From positions 651,636-715,635 of the forward strand of contig JAJHZJ010000023.1 of assembly GCA_023548195.1 (NCBI GenBank): a stretch of DNA of 64,000 bases. The letters are read 5' to 3'. Each line of letters starts with the position of its first letter. Position 1 is the first letter of the stretch. Both the position numbers and the translations under genes were made by a program. The stretch comes from Bettongia penicillata ogilbyi. Taxonomy: Eukaryota > Chordata > Mammalia > Diprotodontia > Potoroidae. Below are positions 35,934 through 48,189 of the stretch, piece after piece. The notes beneath the pieces are model-generated. The model worked only from the letters and a program-made list of their open reading frames with translations. It ran no database searches and was not told where the DNA came from.

Positions 35934-37493
35934 TCACACAGTGGTGACAGACAGGAGAGGATTATAGACTCTCTTCCCGTCAGCCGATCGGGTTCCATGG
36001 GCCAGCATCTCTTGGATGGTGATCCAGTTGTCCAGGATCTTCTTGTTCCTCTTCTTCATGGTTTTGCGGTGGCTCAGCGCAATGATGTTGAGCTCATGTT
36101 TGCTCTCACTGTTCTGCTGCTCCTTCAGGCATTCCAGCCTGCTCTGCATCATGAACTCCCTCCGTTTCCGCTGCTCTCGCGCCCGGATCAAGTGTTGCTT
36201 TCTTTCTTCCTTGCTCCAGTACCGTCCCATCTTCATCTCACTCACGGCATCATCATCTGTGGTCATGCCACTCCGCTCCTCACGGATCTTTAGGGCCCGA
36301 GCCTTCAGGAGCCGGTCACGCACTGGTCGTTTAGCTACGTATCGCGTTCCATCGCTTCTCACCTTCACCTTCCACTCCATGCGTGGGGCTTCTGCCCCTC
36401 CAACTTTGGGGCTGGCCAGGGAGTCCTTGCACATGCTAGCCAGGCTCAGGGGGTTGTGGCTTAGTTCCTCTAGGCCCCGGGCCTGAGATAGCTGCACACA
36501 GCTGTGGTAGCGCTCACCTGCCTGGCCCTGCACACGGTGGCGCCTAGAGAGGTACGGACTGCCTTCAGCTCCCGCCTGCTCCAATGTTCCTCCAGTCTTA
36601 GGGCTGCGGCGGAGGCGATCCTCAGCATGTTGCCTCTGGCAAACCTCGCCATCCCGGGAGAGGGAACGGAACTTGGCTGGGCTCCCATCTTGGGGGGCAG
36701 CCTTGTGAGAGCCACACATGGTCTGGTTGAGGTTTGAGTTCCCCGGGGCAGCCTTGAAGATGGTGTCAGTGACCCGCCTCAAGGGGCTCTCCAGCAGGGG
36801 CTCCATGAGCAGGGGGGTGCTGCGGCAACTTTCACCTGTGTTGTAGGCGCTGGTGCTGTCTTTGTCAGACTTTTCTGGCAGCTCTGTGATGTCCGACAGT
36901 TCGTGTTTCTTCGGCTCACTGGCCCCAAAGTCATAGAGACTCTCCTCCTCCAGCAGCCAGGCCTTCATGCAACGCTCACGGAGCTGTTGCATCTTCTGGG
37001 CTCGAAGTATATTCCTACACTTGAACTCCAGGTGCCTCAGCTCCTCCTCAAGCATGGCCATCTCATGGCCAAGGCTCTCATTACGGTTGACATCCAGAGA
37101 ACTATTGCCCCCTCCTGCCCTGGGGAAGAAGAGTCCCAGCTGGTTGCCGTTCTCTAGGTGACATTTGATTTCCAGCAGCTCCCGATAGCGTTCATACTCC
37201 TCATCTGTGAGACCTGGGACATCCCCACCACCTAGTCCAGCACCCTCAGCTAGAAGGGAGTCCATGCTGAAGTGGAAGTCCCGGCTCTGCAGGGCATCGC
37301 CTTGAAGGCCAAATTTCCGGAGACTTCCAGGAGTGTTTGTGGTGCTAGGGGCCTCATCTCCTAGCAGGTCATGTTCTGAGCTCTCTTCATTTCGGGTGCT
37401 TTCATCAGTCCGGCCCACCCCACTGTCCAGCTCTTGGCTATTGTTCAGGCCTGGACCTGCGCTGGAAGCTCCCTTTCCATCTTCATTTTCAAG
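35934..37493 (-). CDS. PDZD4: PDZD4 exon 8 (large last exon)
   Basis: 1,560 nt after tgtccccag, starting [11 protein letters not shown] and ending [12 protein letters not shown] (stop revcomp of 35,934-35,936). It contains [100 protein letters not shown] and the basic [20 protein letters not shown]. The segment between about 36,430 and 36,780 ([27 protein letters not shown]) is low-complexity and appears most diverged. Confidence 0.97.
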   Translation of the reverse strand, partial: LENEDGKGASSAGPGLNNSQELDSGVGRTDESTRNEESSEHDLLGDEAPSTTNTPGSLRKFGLQGDALQSRDFHFSMDSLLAEGAGLGGGDVPGLTDEEYERYRELLEIKCHLENGNQLGLFFPRAGGGNSSLDVNRNESLGHEMAMLEEELRHLEFKCRNILRAQKMQQLRERCMKAWLLEEESLYDFGASEPKKHELSDITELPEKSDKDSTSAYNTGESCRSTPLLMEPLLESPLRRVTDTIFKAAPGNSNLNQTMCGSHKAAPQDGSPAKFRSLSRDGEVCQRQHAEDRLRRSPKTGGTLEQAGAEGSPYLSRRHRVQGQAGERYHSCVQLSQARGLEELSHNPLSLASMCKDSLASPKVGGAEAPRMEWKVKVRSDGTRYVAKRPVRDRLLKARALKIREERSGMTTDDDAVSEMKMGRYWSKEERKQHLIRAREQRKRREFMMQSRLECLKEQQNSESKHELNIIALSHRKTMKKRNKKILDNWITIQEMLAHGTRSADGKRVYNPLLSVTTV

Positions 37494-40400
37494 CTGGGGA
37501 CAGAGAGGCAAGTTTGGGGTTCAAGTAGGCCTAGACACAACATATCTCCAGGGGCTAAGATGGGGTATTTGAGCTAAGGTATTATAGGCAACATGGGTAT
37601 ATGGACAATTCCCTCTTCCTCTCCTATTCCTCAGTTCTTTCATTCCACCTCTCCTACTCTGCCCTTGCTTAACTCAGGGCATGTTCTTTACTGAGATTGA
37701 CAATAGCAGTAATGTCTTGACCCCTCCCTTGTTCTCACCTGATGGGCAGAAGGGGATTTAAGCTTCTGGACTGCAAGCTCCCCCTCATTCTCAGAGCCGA
37801 AGTCATCTAAGAAGTCCTCACGGTCACTGTCCTTCCATCGCTTGGTCAGCTAGAGAGAAAAGCCAAGGACTAGAGTTGTGCCAAGGTCCCCCAGGCATCA
37901 CCAGCTATCTCCCCAACGGTTCCTGGCTAAGAAAGAGGTGGCCCTCCTGGGTCCCCTTGGCTGTTCATGCAGCATTTCCTCGGAGGGCTTGTCACTGGCT
38001 GAATGGTACCCCTTAAGGGGAAAAGCCCTAGTCCTTCACAGCTGTATTTGATTTTTCTGCCCTGTCACCCTCGCTTCATCCTACTGGGTGTGTGATTACC
38101 TCAGTCTCAGGCCGAGCCACAAGCAGTGAAATGTTGGTATTCTCCTCCTGGGTCAAGATTGCTACTGCCTCCTCCCGATTCTGGACGTCCATGCCATTTA
38201 TCTAATAAATAGTATTATAATAAGTATAATACAGATAATAATATTCAAGCTACTATCAAAGATGTCACAGGATAGACCATATGTGGTTGTCAAATGAGAG
38301 GTACTCTAAGGAGGGAGAGAACTCTGGGGGCTAGAGCAGCCAAGGAAGTCTTCATGGGAGGGTGAATTGAGTTGTACCTTAAAGGATGGGTAGGATATGG
38401 AGAGAGGAGGGTATCTCAGTCAGGGGAAGTAGAGTCTAATCTTTTCTTGGAAGATAAGAAATAGCTAAAAACAGATTGGGAGCCAGGCTGCAGAAGACCC
38501 TCTCCAGAATAATGGGATAAAAACCTAGGGCCACAGGGCTGGGATGGAATGAGCTAGATGCTGCTAGTCATTTCCAGACTCAGATGGAGTTGCAAATAGC
38601 AGGTTAAGGTATTTGCATCTCTTCTTATAGTAAAGGGGATCACTGACTGACCAATGTGAGGTCAGACAGAGTACAGAATGAACTCACAAATCCTCAGCAA
38701 AGGCTGCCGGAGATCTGGGCCCTTTTCGCCCTGCCCATATTCCACAGGACATGAAAGCAGCAGCTCAGAAGGCAGTAGAGGCAGTTGAACTAACGTATTT
38801 GGGCAGCTTTTCTACCCAGTCCCGAGGGAGGACTCTGGCCAGCATGGGGAGAAGCAATCTTCTCTCTCTACTAACCCTACCTCCGTTCAGCTCAAAGAAC
38901 CAAGCACTCCTAGCACAGAGAGCCACCCCAGAGAATTGGTGTATTATCTGGGTTCCTTCTCTTCTCCTTATCTGGAAGATTGTTTCACAACCAAATAGGA
39001 TTGAAACGAGCCAGCTGGCAAAGGAGGGGATGGCCAGTTGAGAGGGAAGCTTGTTGGTGCACCCCCACCCTCCCATTTCCACTCAGTGCTTACCTGGATG
39101 ATGCGGTCCCCTTCTCGGATCCGGCCGTCTTTGGCTGCAATGCTGTTGGGATTTACCTATAGGAGTCATGCAAAGTAGGAATAGTGCTAAGTATTCCCAG
39201 GGAATGACAGAATACATCAGGCCCACTCTGAAGAGGAAGGGGATGGAGCAGGCCTTGATACCCTTCAAGGCAGTTGGTGGCCAGCCCCTGGCTAGGCCCT
39301 GACCTTGTTCCTTAGCAAGTAGCTGGGGAAGGTGGCCCTCAGAAATCATTCCTAGCCTGTGATGTGTTTTTCCATTTGCAGGGTAAGAATATGATGGGGC
39401 CTTTCTTTTTCTTTCTTTAAGATGGTGCCTTTCAAACATACTGATGCCCCCTCTGCCCCTGCTTCATCATTTCATGACCATTCCAACTGGTACTTCTCGA
39501 GCATCTGACACAGGCAGCTGCCCTGAGAGAGAAGCTTTATTTCCTTCTTCACAAATGGCCCATGGCTTGGCTGATCCTTGATGTAAGTTATTTTCCCTGT
39601 CCCTGTCTCTCTTTCCCAGATCAGACAAATGAAAATCCTGTTCAGTGATGTGAACTGTAGAGTCTTCCTTATATGTGTGCATCTCCTGCTGAGATGGAAG
39701 GTATAGGGCAGTGTGGCTCAGTGGCTTCAAATGATGCCTCTGCCATTTACTTCCTGTGTGACTTGGAACAAGTCTCTTCCCCTCCCTGGGCCTCAGTTTC
39801 CTCTTCTGTAAAGTGGCATCCAAAGTCCCTTCCAACTCTTAGTGAAGGATTCCATAATTCAGAGCAAAGGGATCAGCTCTTTTTAGCATTAAAAACATGA
39901 GCAAGGGCAGAGATATGGTGATAAGAGAAACAAAGGAGAGAGTGGGAGCCCCAGGCCAATTCCTATCCATTTCCCCCAAAATCTTCAATCAGAGGGAATG
40001 TTCCTAGGGGGTAGCCTACACAGACAACTCTGAAGGTCCCTTTCAGCCTCTGAAATTCTTCAGCTTCCTCAGAGTAACACAAAACTTTAGACTAGTGAGA
40101 AGGGTCCTTGGAATGCATCTTGTCCAAACTCCTCTTTTTCAAAAGGAAGAAACTGATGCCCAGAGAGAAAGGACTCATTCAGAGTGGCAGTGTCCAAGGG
40201 ATGGGGGAGAAACCAAGTCTGATGGACCAGGGTGGAGGCCTCCCCCTCCCCACATACAAATCAGGTCTTACCTCTCCAACATAGATCCCCAGATCCTCTT
40301 CATCATCTGTTCGGTAGCAAACCATCAAGCCCAGCTTGTCCCGGTGGCTGGCTTTATACAACTCTACCTCCTGCCATGCAGGAAGAGCGGGGAATGGAGA

Positions 40401-42508
40401 ACAGAAACCCCAGGGGATGCATGAGTGAGTTAGTCTGATGCCTGGGGCAGGACAGTGCTACTGCCAAGCTAGGCCATCCCAAACCATCCCCTCTACCCAG
40501 TAAACACCTCACCTCTTCTCTCACATCACCTACACTGGAGCTAGGTGGAATGTCTCTTTATCTCTAAGAGCTGACATCTATTCTCACTTCCCCTCCAAAA
40601 CGGTGATTTGTTTAACCAAAGCCCCCTACTTGGAAACCCCAGGAGACACACAAGGAAACATACAAGACACCAGACACACAGGAAGACACAGACTCACCTA
40701 CACAGAGCAAACACGGGAACCAAACCCACACCCTCCTTCACACCCAAGATTGGCTATGACCACAAGTGACAGGATGGGCATAATGAAAGCCCCAAACGGA
40801 CTCAGGGGCATGTCCATGATCTACTTTTTTGTACCTTCTGTCTCCCAGGAAGAGACCAAACTTCTCCTCACTCCCCTAACGGAGAACAATCCAAAAGGCA
40901 CCACCCCAAGCGGGACCACTGACAATGGCTGCTATCCACCTCAAGCTCACCTCATACTCCAGCTCATCCACACGGTCTGCCTCCTGCTGGCTGCCCTCCA
41001 TGAACTCCGCTGGGTCATAATACTCATGGCCGATGGGGGGGCTGCCCAGGAGAAGGTGGGAGGGGTCAGGACAACCAACCATCCATCTTTCTCCCCCCAC
41101 TGCTCTTCCCACCTCCCACCAGCTCCAGGGTCTGGCATATCTATCTCCCTACGAGTGACTCAGGGATCTGGAGTATAGATGAACTTTGCTAGACAGTTGC
41201 CCTAGGCTCCAAAGGACCCTGAGGTACCCTTAAAAGTGAGCCTACTCAATTCCATTCCTTTTGAGCCAACTCATTCATGCAGAGGCCAGAAGTGCTTTAT
41301 GGATCATCTAAGGGTCCAGAAGGGAAGTTCAAGGATCCAGCCCAGAAGATGACTACTCTGGCCACTTTGACCAAAGCTGTCACCACTAATGCCATGATTA
41401 GTGCCTCATCACCACCCCCACCCATTCACTGGGACCATCCCACACAGTGCCCCCAGGAGTTCACCAGACCCAAACAGATTCTCCAGGACCAGAGCTGGGA
41501 TGATGATGTGCCCTCAGGCATTGCTTTCCAATCCCCGGGAAAGGATTAGCACCAAAGTCAGCAGCAGGACTTCCTCCCTATCTCCTTCCCTGGATTGGGG
41601 AGAGGGGGGGGTCCTGGGAACAAGCAGCTCCCCTGCAATCTGGCTGGAAGATTAGTGGCATCGGTGCCCGAACACACACTATCGATCACCCCTGACTGGA
41701 AGATGGCCTCTTTTTTTCCAAGGAGTAAAGCAGAGAAATGAAAGAAAGGAAGCAGGCAAGAGATGGGAAGAGATTCAGAGAGATGAGGGAAATAAGAGAG
41801 AGGAAGAAGGCAAGAGAATTCAAAGACATGAAGCATATGGAGAAGAGAAAGAATGAAAGTCCAACTCATTCCCTCCCCACCATATCAATCAGCAAGGAAT
41901 AATCTCCAGTCAGTTCCATGCCAGCACAGGAGGGGGCTTGCCTCCCTTGAGCCCTGGGAGGAGATGAAGGGAGGAAGGCCTCAGTTATAGCTTCCTAATC
42001 CCATCACTGGATGGTGAGCAGCCTGAGACAAGTGCCCCTGAGGCTTGATCCTGAATCTAACATAGACCTCCTGGGAGGCAGCCCAGCTTCTCAGAGGAAG
42101 ATTTCCACAAGGAAGGAAAGCAGCCAATCCTGGGGGTACAAGAGGATCAGAAAAAGTAGTCTGAATATTCTGCCTCCAAAGCCCAAGTCAGGCCTTTGGC
42201 AAATGAGCCCAGATGCCCCCAGGTGCTGTGCCCTCTCTGGAGGCAGGGCCTGGAACCCTCCTGGGGGCAACTCCCAGCTCAGAAAGGACATACGGCTCCA
42301 GGATGACCATGGGCGGAGTAGGAGGGCGCAGCTTGCCCAGTGCCATGACATGCTCGAAGGTGATGTCAGTCTGAGTCCCACTGTCCACCAGCTGCAAGTC
42401 GTTGCAGGAGCCATCCCCCCGGAGCCGGGGGCTTCGTCTTAGCACCTGGATCACCAGGGGCTCCTTGGAGGAGCGCAATGCTTCCAGGGTTTGCTCCTTT
42501 CCATTGAC
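35934..42508 (-). CDS. PDZD4: PDZD4, PDZ domain-containing protein 4 (exons 2-8; N-terminus missing)
   Basis: Seven coding exons join to 746 codons and TGA; human is about 769. PDZD4 is a PDZ scaffold related to PDZRN3/PDZRN4 but without their RING finger. Seen in order: a degenerate PDZ half ([32 protein letters not shown]); [20 protein letters not shown]; a PDZ domain over exons 4-6 with carboxylate loop KLGLMV, then [20 protein letters not shown] and [16 protein letters not shown]; a coiled-coil-like, acidic and basic middle ([20 protein letters not shown]); and the PDZRN-family C-terminal domain [20 protein letters not shown] to the end SVTTV, itself a class I PDZ ligand. Exon 1 (about 20 codons) was not found downstream to 64,000. 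Exon 2 seems to have lost two 6-codon pieces relative to human. Gene function is inferred from the family. Confidence 0.95.
37739..37849 (-). CDS. PDZD4: PDZD4 exon 7
   Basis: 111 nt between tctctag and gtgaga, phase 0. Encodes [20 protein letters not shown] then [17 protein letters not shown]. Confidence 0.95.
38100..38201 (-). CDS. PDZD4: PDZD4 exon 6, end of PDZ domain
   Basis: 102 nt between tattag and gtaatc, phase 0. Encodes [20 protein letters not shown] then [14 protein letters not shown], the last helix and strand of the PDZ fold. Confidence 0.95.
39094..39156 (-). CDS. PDZD4: PDZD4 exon 5, PDZ core
   Basis: 63 nt between cctatag and gtaagc. Encodes [20 protein letters not shown] plus Q, the canonical GxIxxGDxI PDZ core. 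Confidence 0.96.
39712..39860 (+). repeat. CORE-SINE / MIR-like element
   Basis: ctgtgtgacttggaacaagt, gcctcagtttcctcttctgt and ccaaagtcccttccaactct are MIR/Mar1-type tracts, in PDZD4 intron 4. Confidence 0.7.
40080..40190 (-). repeat. MIR-like fragment, reverse orientation
   Basis: tcttgtccaaactcctcttt, aggaagaaactgatgcccag: inverse MIR-type sequence about 80 bases before PDZD4 exon 4. Confidence 0.5.
40272..40370 (-). CDS. PDZD4: PDZD4 exon 4, start of PDZ domain
   Basis: 99 nt between atggcag and gtaaga. Encodes [20 protein letters not shown] then [19 protein letters not shown] is the peptide-carboxylate loop. Confidence 0.95.
40951..41041 (-). CDS. PDZD4: PDZD4 exon 3
   Basis: 91 nt between ctgggcag and gtgagc. 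One base, then [20 protein letters not shown] and [10 protein letters not shown]. It starts in a run of seven C's, so phase depends on that run being correct. Confidence 0.92.
42294..42508 (-). CDS. PDZD4: PDZD4 exon 2
   Basis: 215 nt from acceptor cccacag to donor GAGCC|gtatgt. Encodes [20 protein letters not shown] to [14 protein letters not shown]. The human protein, as I recall it, continues YVLSEL here; the 18 bases that would encode this are present (42,276-42,293), but they are followed by GGGAGT, not a GT donor. The frame to exon 3 is kept with either end. The acceptor is canonical; the missing exon 1 must lie further upstream. Confidence 0.88.
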
Positions 42509-43894
42509 CTGTGGGCAGAGATATGCCCACATCAGCACCCCAAGGCCATCTCCCCATGGAAAGAGAAAGAGAGAGGGACCCAGCCTGGCAGGACTCGGGC
42601 ATGACACTCATTGCCTGAGTTCACCAACCAGAAGCCCCAAATTGACCCAGAGAAGGGATGTCCATCCATCCTGTAACTTTGATTCCATTCCCTTTTCTAC
42701 CTTCCTGCTCCTTATTGTCAGCTAAAATATGCAAAACCACCTCAGGCCAAGTCTAGGAGCCAGGGGAGAGACCCATATGGGCCTGGTGTCTGAGGGACAA
42801 GGGCAGTGGGATCGACTGCAACAACAGACTTCTCTCCACGCCAATAGGCCTTCCTCCAGCAGATTCCAGAGCTTCCTTGACTTTCCTCACCTTTAGCTAG
42901 CATGGAAGTGTTTTAGGAAGGACCAAGTCAGTGTCATCTGGAATCTGTAAAATGCTTTAGAATCCTTTGGCAAGAGTCTAACAGCATCATCAGCACCCCA
43001 AATATGTTAGGTAGAATGCCAAGGTGATGAGGGGCGGGGCAGGGGGGCTAAGTGTGAGCCCCTAACATTCATGAAGCTTCTATAGGTCCCCAATCTATGC
43101 ATAGCAATGTGGAAGGGAAGGAATATAGAAAAATGTAAATGAGTCCCTGCCCTCAGAAAGTTTCTAATATAGCTGGACAAGAAAACATGCCCATGTGGCA
43201 AGATAGTTAACAATACAAGGCAGTCTATGATAAATAAATGTCGAAGGAGATGGGGCCTTGTGCTAGATCTTGAAGAACAATTAGAAATGGAGCAATCTCC
43301 CCCTCCTGGTAGAGAGGAGAATGCATTCTGGGGGATGAAGTATTATGACAAAAACAAAGTGCCAGAGATAGGAATGAGCTTGAGGGGTGTGTGGGGTGTG
43401 GAGAGGAAACCAGAGTTTGGGGTGGGGCACACAGAAGAACAGTAAGAAAAGAGGCCATATTGGGAAGATCTACCATTTCTAGTCTCCAGATACAAGTCCT
43501 CTATCTTCCAAACCAACTGAGCCCAAGACAGTATTGAGCCAGATCTCTCTGTGTCTGTACTTTCTTGGCCATATTTTCACTTGGTTACCTTCCCCTTCTA
43601 AGTCTCATTGTCTCCAACTCCCTGCTGGCTCTCCTGTTTGCCCTCCTCCTAACCTGAATTATATGCCTGAATGTCTCTCCCAGTGTCTGAAGGAGACCCT
43701 AAGAATCCTGGGAAACTCAATACTATCTAACAGCTCCATCCTAATCTAAGGTGCGACCAGTTCCACCTTTTGCAAGGTTCTGCTGTACTGAGGGGTAAGT
43801 GCCAGCCATTCGATTATTACGTGGCTACAATGCATTGTTCTGGGAAAATAGGATTTTTTCATGATTTTTTCATTTAAGTTTATAATCAGGATCC

Positions 43895-44095
43895 CTGATT
43901 TCCAGCTGGAAGGGCCAAAGAAGTCATCTAGTACAATCTTCTGATTTTAAGACAAGGAAACTAAGGTCTCCTATCTAAGAAGAGAAGGTGATCTGCCCAT
44001 AGTCACACAGGTAGTGAGCAGCAGGGATGGGATTTGAACTCAGGGCCTCTGCCTCCAAAGCCAGTGTTCTCTCCCCTGAGCCACACTACCTCCAC
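43895..44095 (-). repeat. MIR-like CORE-SINE, reverse orientation
   Basis: agacaaggaaactaaggtct, ccatagtcacacaggtagtg and gatttgaactcagggcctct are the inverse of a MIR-type element. Confidence 0.75.
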
Positions 44096-45441
44096 TGGGG
44101 AATATGACACATACACCAGTAAATCTAAGGTAGAATGTGACAGGGGCAAAGGCGAGAAACCAAGTAATCTAGAAAACCCAGGGGAGGAGAAATATGGCAA
44201 ACTGTTGTCTCTAAACAGGTCTATGTAGCTAGTGCCAGAACTTGGCCATGATTTTAGACAATAGCTTACCATGTATTATCTTTGATGGGCCTGCACCAAC
44301 ACAAGCACTACCTTCCCTACCCTCCGTGTGGCCATTTCTAAGCTCTGAGGGCACAAGTGGAAGCACTTCCTGACCTCTGACCAGTCTGAACTATAACTAG
44401 AGCTAACTCAGAGCTTTCCATTTGGGGCAAGAGTCATGGCAAGAGGAAAAACATTCTTTGTTCTTGGTACAGCTAGACGAAGGACCGTGAGCAAATGAGA
44501 AGGCATTCTGCCTCTCACTGACCTTCCCCATGTTCTCATGGCAATGCTTCTGTGTTCAGAAGCTGCCAGCTTCTTGGCAGCAAATCTGGAAGTGGACGGT
44601 CTTTAGCCCTCTCTTCTCTGGGCCTACGGCCTTCACTGCTGGGATAGCACAGATCTGTGCTGTGACTCACTGTGTACTAAGATTGGTTGCCTGCTGAATT
44701 TCCAGTGGGGGAGAGCTGGAACAAAAGACCAGGAAGGGACAGTACCAAGGTTTCTTCAAAGTGCTGGAATCCAAGGGCTTGATAAGAACAGGGAAACCAG
44801 TTGTTTAAGTGGATTCAGGCTGCAATGTCAGTAATGGATCAGGAAACAAGGGCTTCTATCAGAGGAGACAAACATTGGCTGACTCAGCCCACCTCCCTAA
44901 GGCTTCCAGATTGCATGGTGACTGCTTGTCTGCCCCTGTGATGATAGGCTAAGAAAGTCCAATGCAGCCCTTCCTTACTCAGCTGCAGTACACATAGCGA
45001 GGCATGCTGTCTTCATCTGGCCAGACTTCTCTGGCTTCTGCCCTGTAATGTTATTCGGGGGTATTTGGTGGTGTCTATGTAAAAAACAACTAAAATCTTC
45101 CATCACTTTCCTTCATCTCACTAAATTTTTTCGGTTATTGGGGTATTGGGAACTCAGCTTTTAGACAAAGAATGAAGGCAAAGAGATACAGGAAAATATA
45201 TATCATGTGATCTGACAAGAATCTGTTTCAGGGAGTGTCTCGTGAGCATCTCCAAACATTTCCAATAAGCTAGATGAAAAAGAGGTCATGTGTCTATGGC
45301 TGATGGCGTGTGATGGCGTATAAAGCACGTACACAGCATGAAAAGGAGTCTGTGCTCACACCTGTGGTATACATGTATGTAAAGAACAGGGGTGTGTCCA
45401 CACTCACTGTGATGACTATGAATATGAGGAATCACTGTGAA

Positions 45442-45500
45442 GTCACGTGTGTGCGTGTGTGTGCATACGTATGTGTGTGTATATATGTGTACTTCTCCTT
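45442..45500. repeat. (TG)n-rich tract
   Basis: Interrupted TG repeats with tatatatgtg. Confidence 0.75.
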
Positions 45501-46446
45501 GAGGTGTGCGTGCTTGCATTTCCCACACTTTCACCACTGGGACCTGTAGGCAAGGATCCTGGGTGACATTGGGAGGCTCTGCCACTGTCTCTTCTCTGTA
45601 TGACTGCACAGCAGCTGGGTTGCTATGGAAACTGAGCCCAGGCTGTGGAAAGGGAGCATGGGCTGGTTATTGAAGGGGCGCCATGTCAGAATGTCAGAGA
45701 GTAGGGGGATGGGGTGGAGAGCTGCTGCTACATAGGGACTGTGAGTGTGCAGGTACAAAGATTCAGAGCCCAACATGGAGAGCAGAGCTGGTGCCTGAGA
45801 CAGGTGACCCAGAGTTGGATGCACTTCCTAGCTCATGCTCCTCCCGATCGCTGGGGGGACAGACAGACAGGAGATTCCCATGATTTCATTTGCTCTTTCT
45901 GAATGGTTGAACATCTACAACAACAGCTCTCTCTTCATTAGTAGGGGGGAGGGGAGGGAGAGTACAGGAGCGAGTTCCAAAGTGATGAGGATTGACGATG
46001 ACACAAGATGATGGGAAGGATGGGGGATGGGAAGCAGAACAACCCATCCTCTTCTGAAGCTGCCTCCAGTGCTGCCCTACCTACCCTCCCCCAATAAAAA
46101 AATCCATTTTAGAGTCTCCCTACAAAGACAAAGAGGCAGACATGGGAAGAAGAAGACAGAGCTATGCAAAAGGATGAACAAAATAAAGGAGAAAGGGACT
46201 AGGAGCAGAGTCAGGGAGGAAAAGAATGAATGCCTAGGCAACATGGCTTCTTGGGAATTCGGGATCACTGAATGGAGGCTGGTCAGCGGCAAGAGAGAGG
46301 CCAGAAGGAGTACAGAGATCCTGGACACCAGCTAAGGGCACATGTCTAGGTTCATTTTGAAAACACTTTCTAAGTTAAAGCTTCTCCTTCCTCTTCTTTC
46401 CAGTCTCCACTATTCCTCTCCATCAGCTTGGGCTCCTTGCTACCTC

Positions 46447-46449
<3 letters not shown>

Positions 46450-46502
<53 letters not shown>

Positions 46503-46516
46503 ACACACACACACTG
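46450..46516. repeat. (CA)n microsatellite
   Basis: An almost pure CA run of about 50 bases (46,450-46,498) followed by tcacacacacacac. Confidence 0.95.
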
Positions 46517-48043
46517 TCTTACCTGTAGACCTCTGTTTATAAAGGTTTATCCATTCTCCACCTCCCTCTCTGCATCTCTGAGCACCCAGCCCTGATGCTA
46601 AAGTGAACTGGAAAGAGTTGCTGATGCCCACAGATCCTTCTAGAAGAATATGGTCTATTATGCAGCTACATACACCCCAAGAAGAACAACAGCCTCTCTA
46701 GACCCAGTAGGCTTTCAAAGAGACAACAAGGGACCCATGAGTATTCCCTCAAAGAGGGAAATAAGCATTAGCCATCATAGCCACCAGGTCACCCAGAGCC
46801 CCATCTCTGTACAAGAAAACCATCCCTGTGTTAAAGTGAAGGCCAGTCTGGTTTGGAACTGGCCTTGGCCGACTGGGAAGTGACACAATCACCAAAGCCA
46901 CAGTTGTGAGCAATCTTGTCTGAAAGATCTGGGTCTTATCCTCTCCCTGCTGCCCCACCCCCTCCCCATCGCTTGAGGAGAATGCTCTGGGCCTCCATTC
47001 AAGGAAGCACATCTGGTTATTCAGGAACAAGTGGAGAAGGGATGAACAGGAGGGACTACAAAGGGTAAGGGGATTCTTACTTCTCTTCTGAACCCTTTTC
47101 TCCTTAGGAAACTCTGGGCCAAGTTCCTGGAGCCCCCAAGAAAAGATGCCAGTTGATTCCAATCTCTCGATGCTCCCTAACAGAGTACTTCAGAACCTTG
47201 TCTTCTTTAGCCCTGAGTTTTTCCAGAATAGGTATGGAGAAAGTGGGCCAAGTCTTTGGGCCCACTTGGCTTTGCTTTCCTCATTCCCTCTGACAGTCCT
47301 TTTCTTTTCCTTCTGTTGGGCTTCTTCTTTCTGCACATCTAGCCATCTCTTTATCTCTCTCCCCTGATTTTCCTGTCCTGCACTCTCTACCCCCTCCCAT
47401 TTCTATTCTTTCATTCTCTCCCTGACTCTCTCTCTGCTTCTTTCTTTCCCTGACCTCTTCTTATCACACAATGATTCCTCTTCAAATTGAAATGCATGCC
47501 TAGGCCTTTTTCTCCCTGCCCCCCCACCATTCCTAGCCCACAAACACCCACATTCACACAAGGTCTAACTGGAATTAACAAGAGACTATTGACAACCACA
47601 TGGAAACACATGCAGGTAAATCCACCCCTGCCACTGAAGAGAGCTGCAGCACCAAAAGCTTGGAATGGCCAATCTTGGTCCTGCAAACCGGCTGACAAAC
47701 TACATCTCCTTCCTTTGGGCTCTAGTGGTTAGGGACAAGAAGAATGGAATGCTATACACGAGGCCACAGCACTGGTTTTGCTTGATTGTTTTTCTTTGTT
47801 ACAAGGGAGGCTCTATCAGGAAGCGACTGTGGCATAAGAACAAAAGGCATCAATAAAACTTTTTTTAAAAACATTTATTAAAGCCAGCCAGGGAGGCATT
47901 TGGAGAGATGAATGTGAACAGGAGAACACCAACACAAAGAATAAGACTCAAAAGCAAGACTGTGAGACATTGTTTCCAAAAAAAAAAAAAAGAACACAAA
48001 ATGAGACAAATACAACTAGACATTGTGAGAAATCTGGGTATTC

Positions 48044-48102
48044 ATACATGCACACACATTCATGCACAAGCACACACACGCGCACACACACACACACACA
48101 GA
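48044..48102. repeat. (CA)n-rich tract
   Basis: Interrupted CA repeats with cgcgcacacacacacac; a 15-A run precedes it at about 47,979-47,993. Confidence 0.8.
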
Positions 48103-48189
48103 TGGGGAAGAAGAGCCACATGAGGCAGAACTAGGCTGTGGACAGCTCCTCGATCCTCCCCATGGCTCCTCACCTTCTCCCAGCTTGTT

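Noticed and set aside
36016..36486. 156-codon plus-strand frame
   Set aside because: It is the antisense of the conserved PDZD4 last exon; the minus-strand reading matches the family over its whole length.
40603..41178. 191-codon plus-strand frame
   Set aside because: Overlaps PDZD4 exon 3 on the opposite strand and flanking intron; no domain resemblance and stop-free by chance.
42011..42442. 143-codon plus-strand and overlapping minus-strand frames around PDZD4 exon 2
   Set aside because: Explained by PDZD4 exon 2 on the minus strand; the other frames are shadows.
46450..46516. Regularly spaced repeats such as a CRISPR array
   Set aside because: The tract is a plain CA microsatellite in an animal genome; no repeat-spacer pattern exists.
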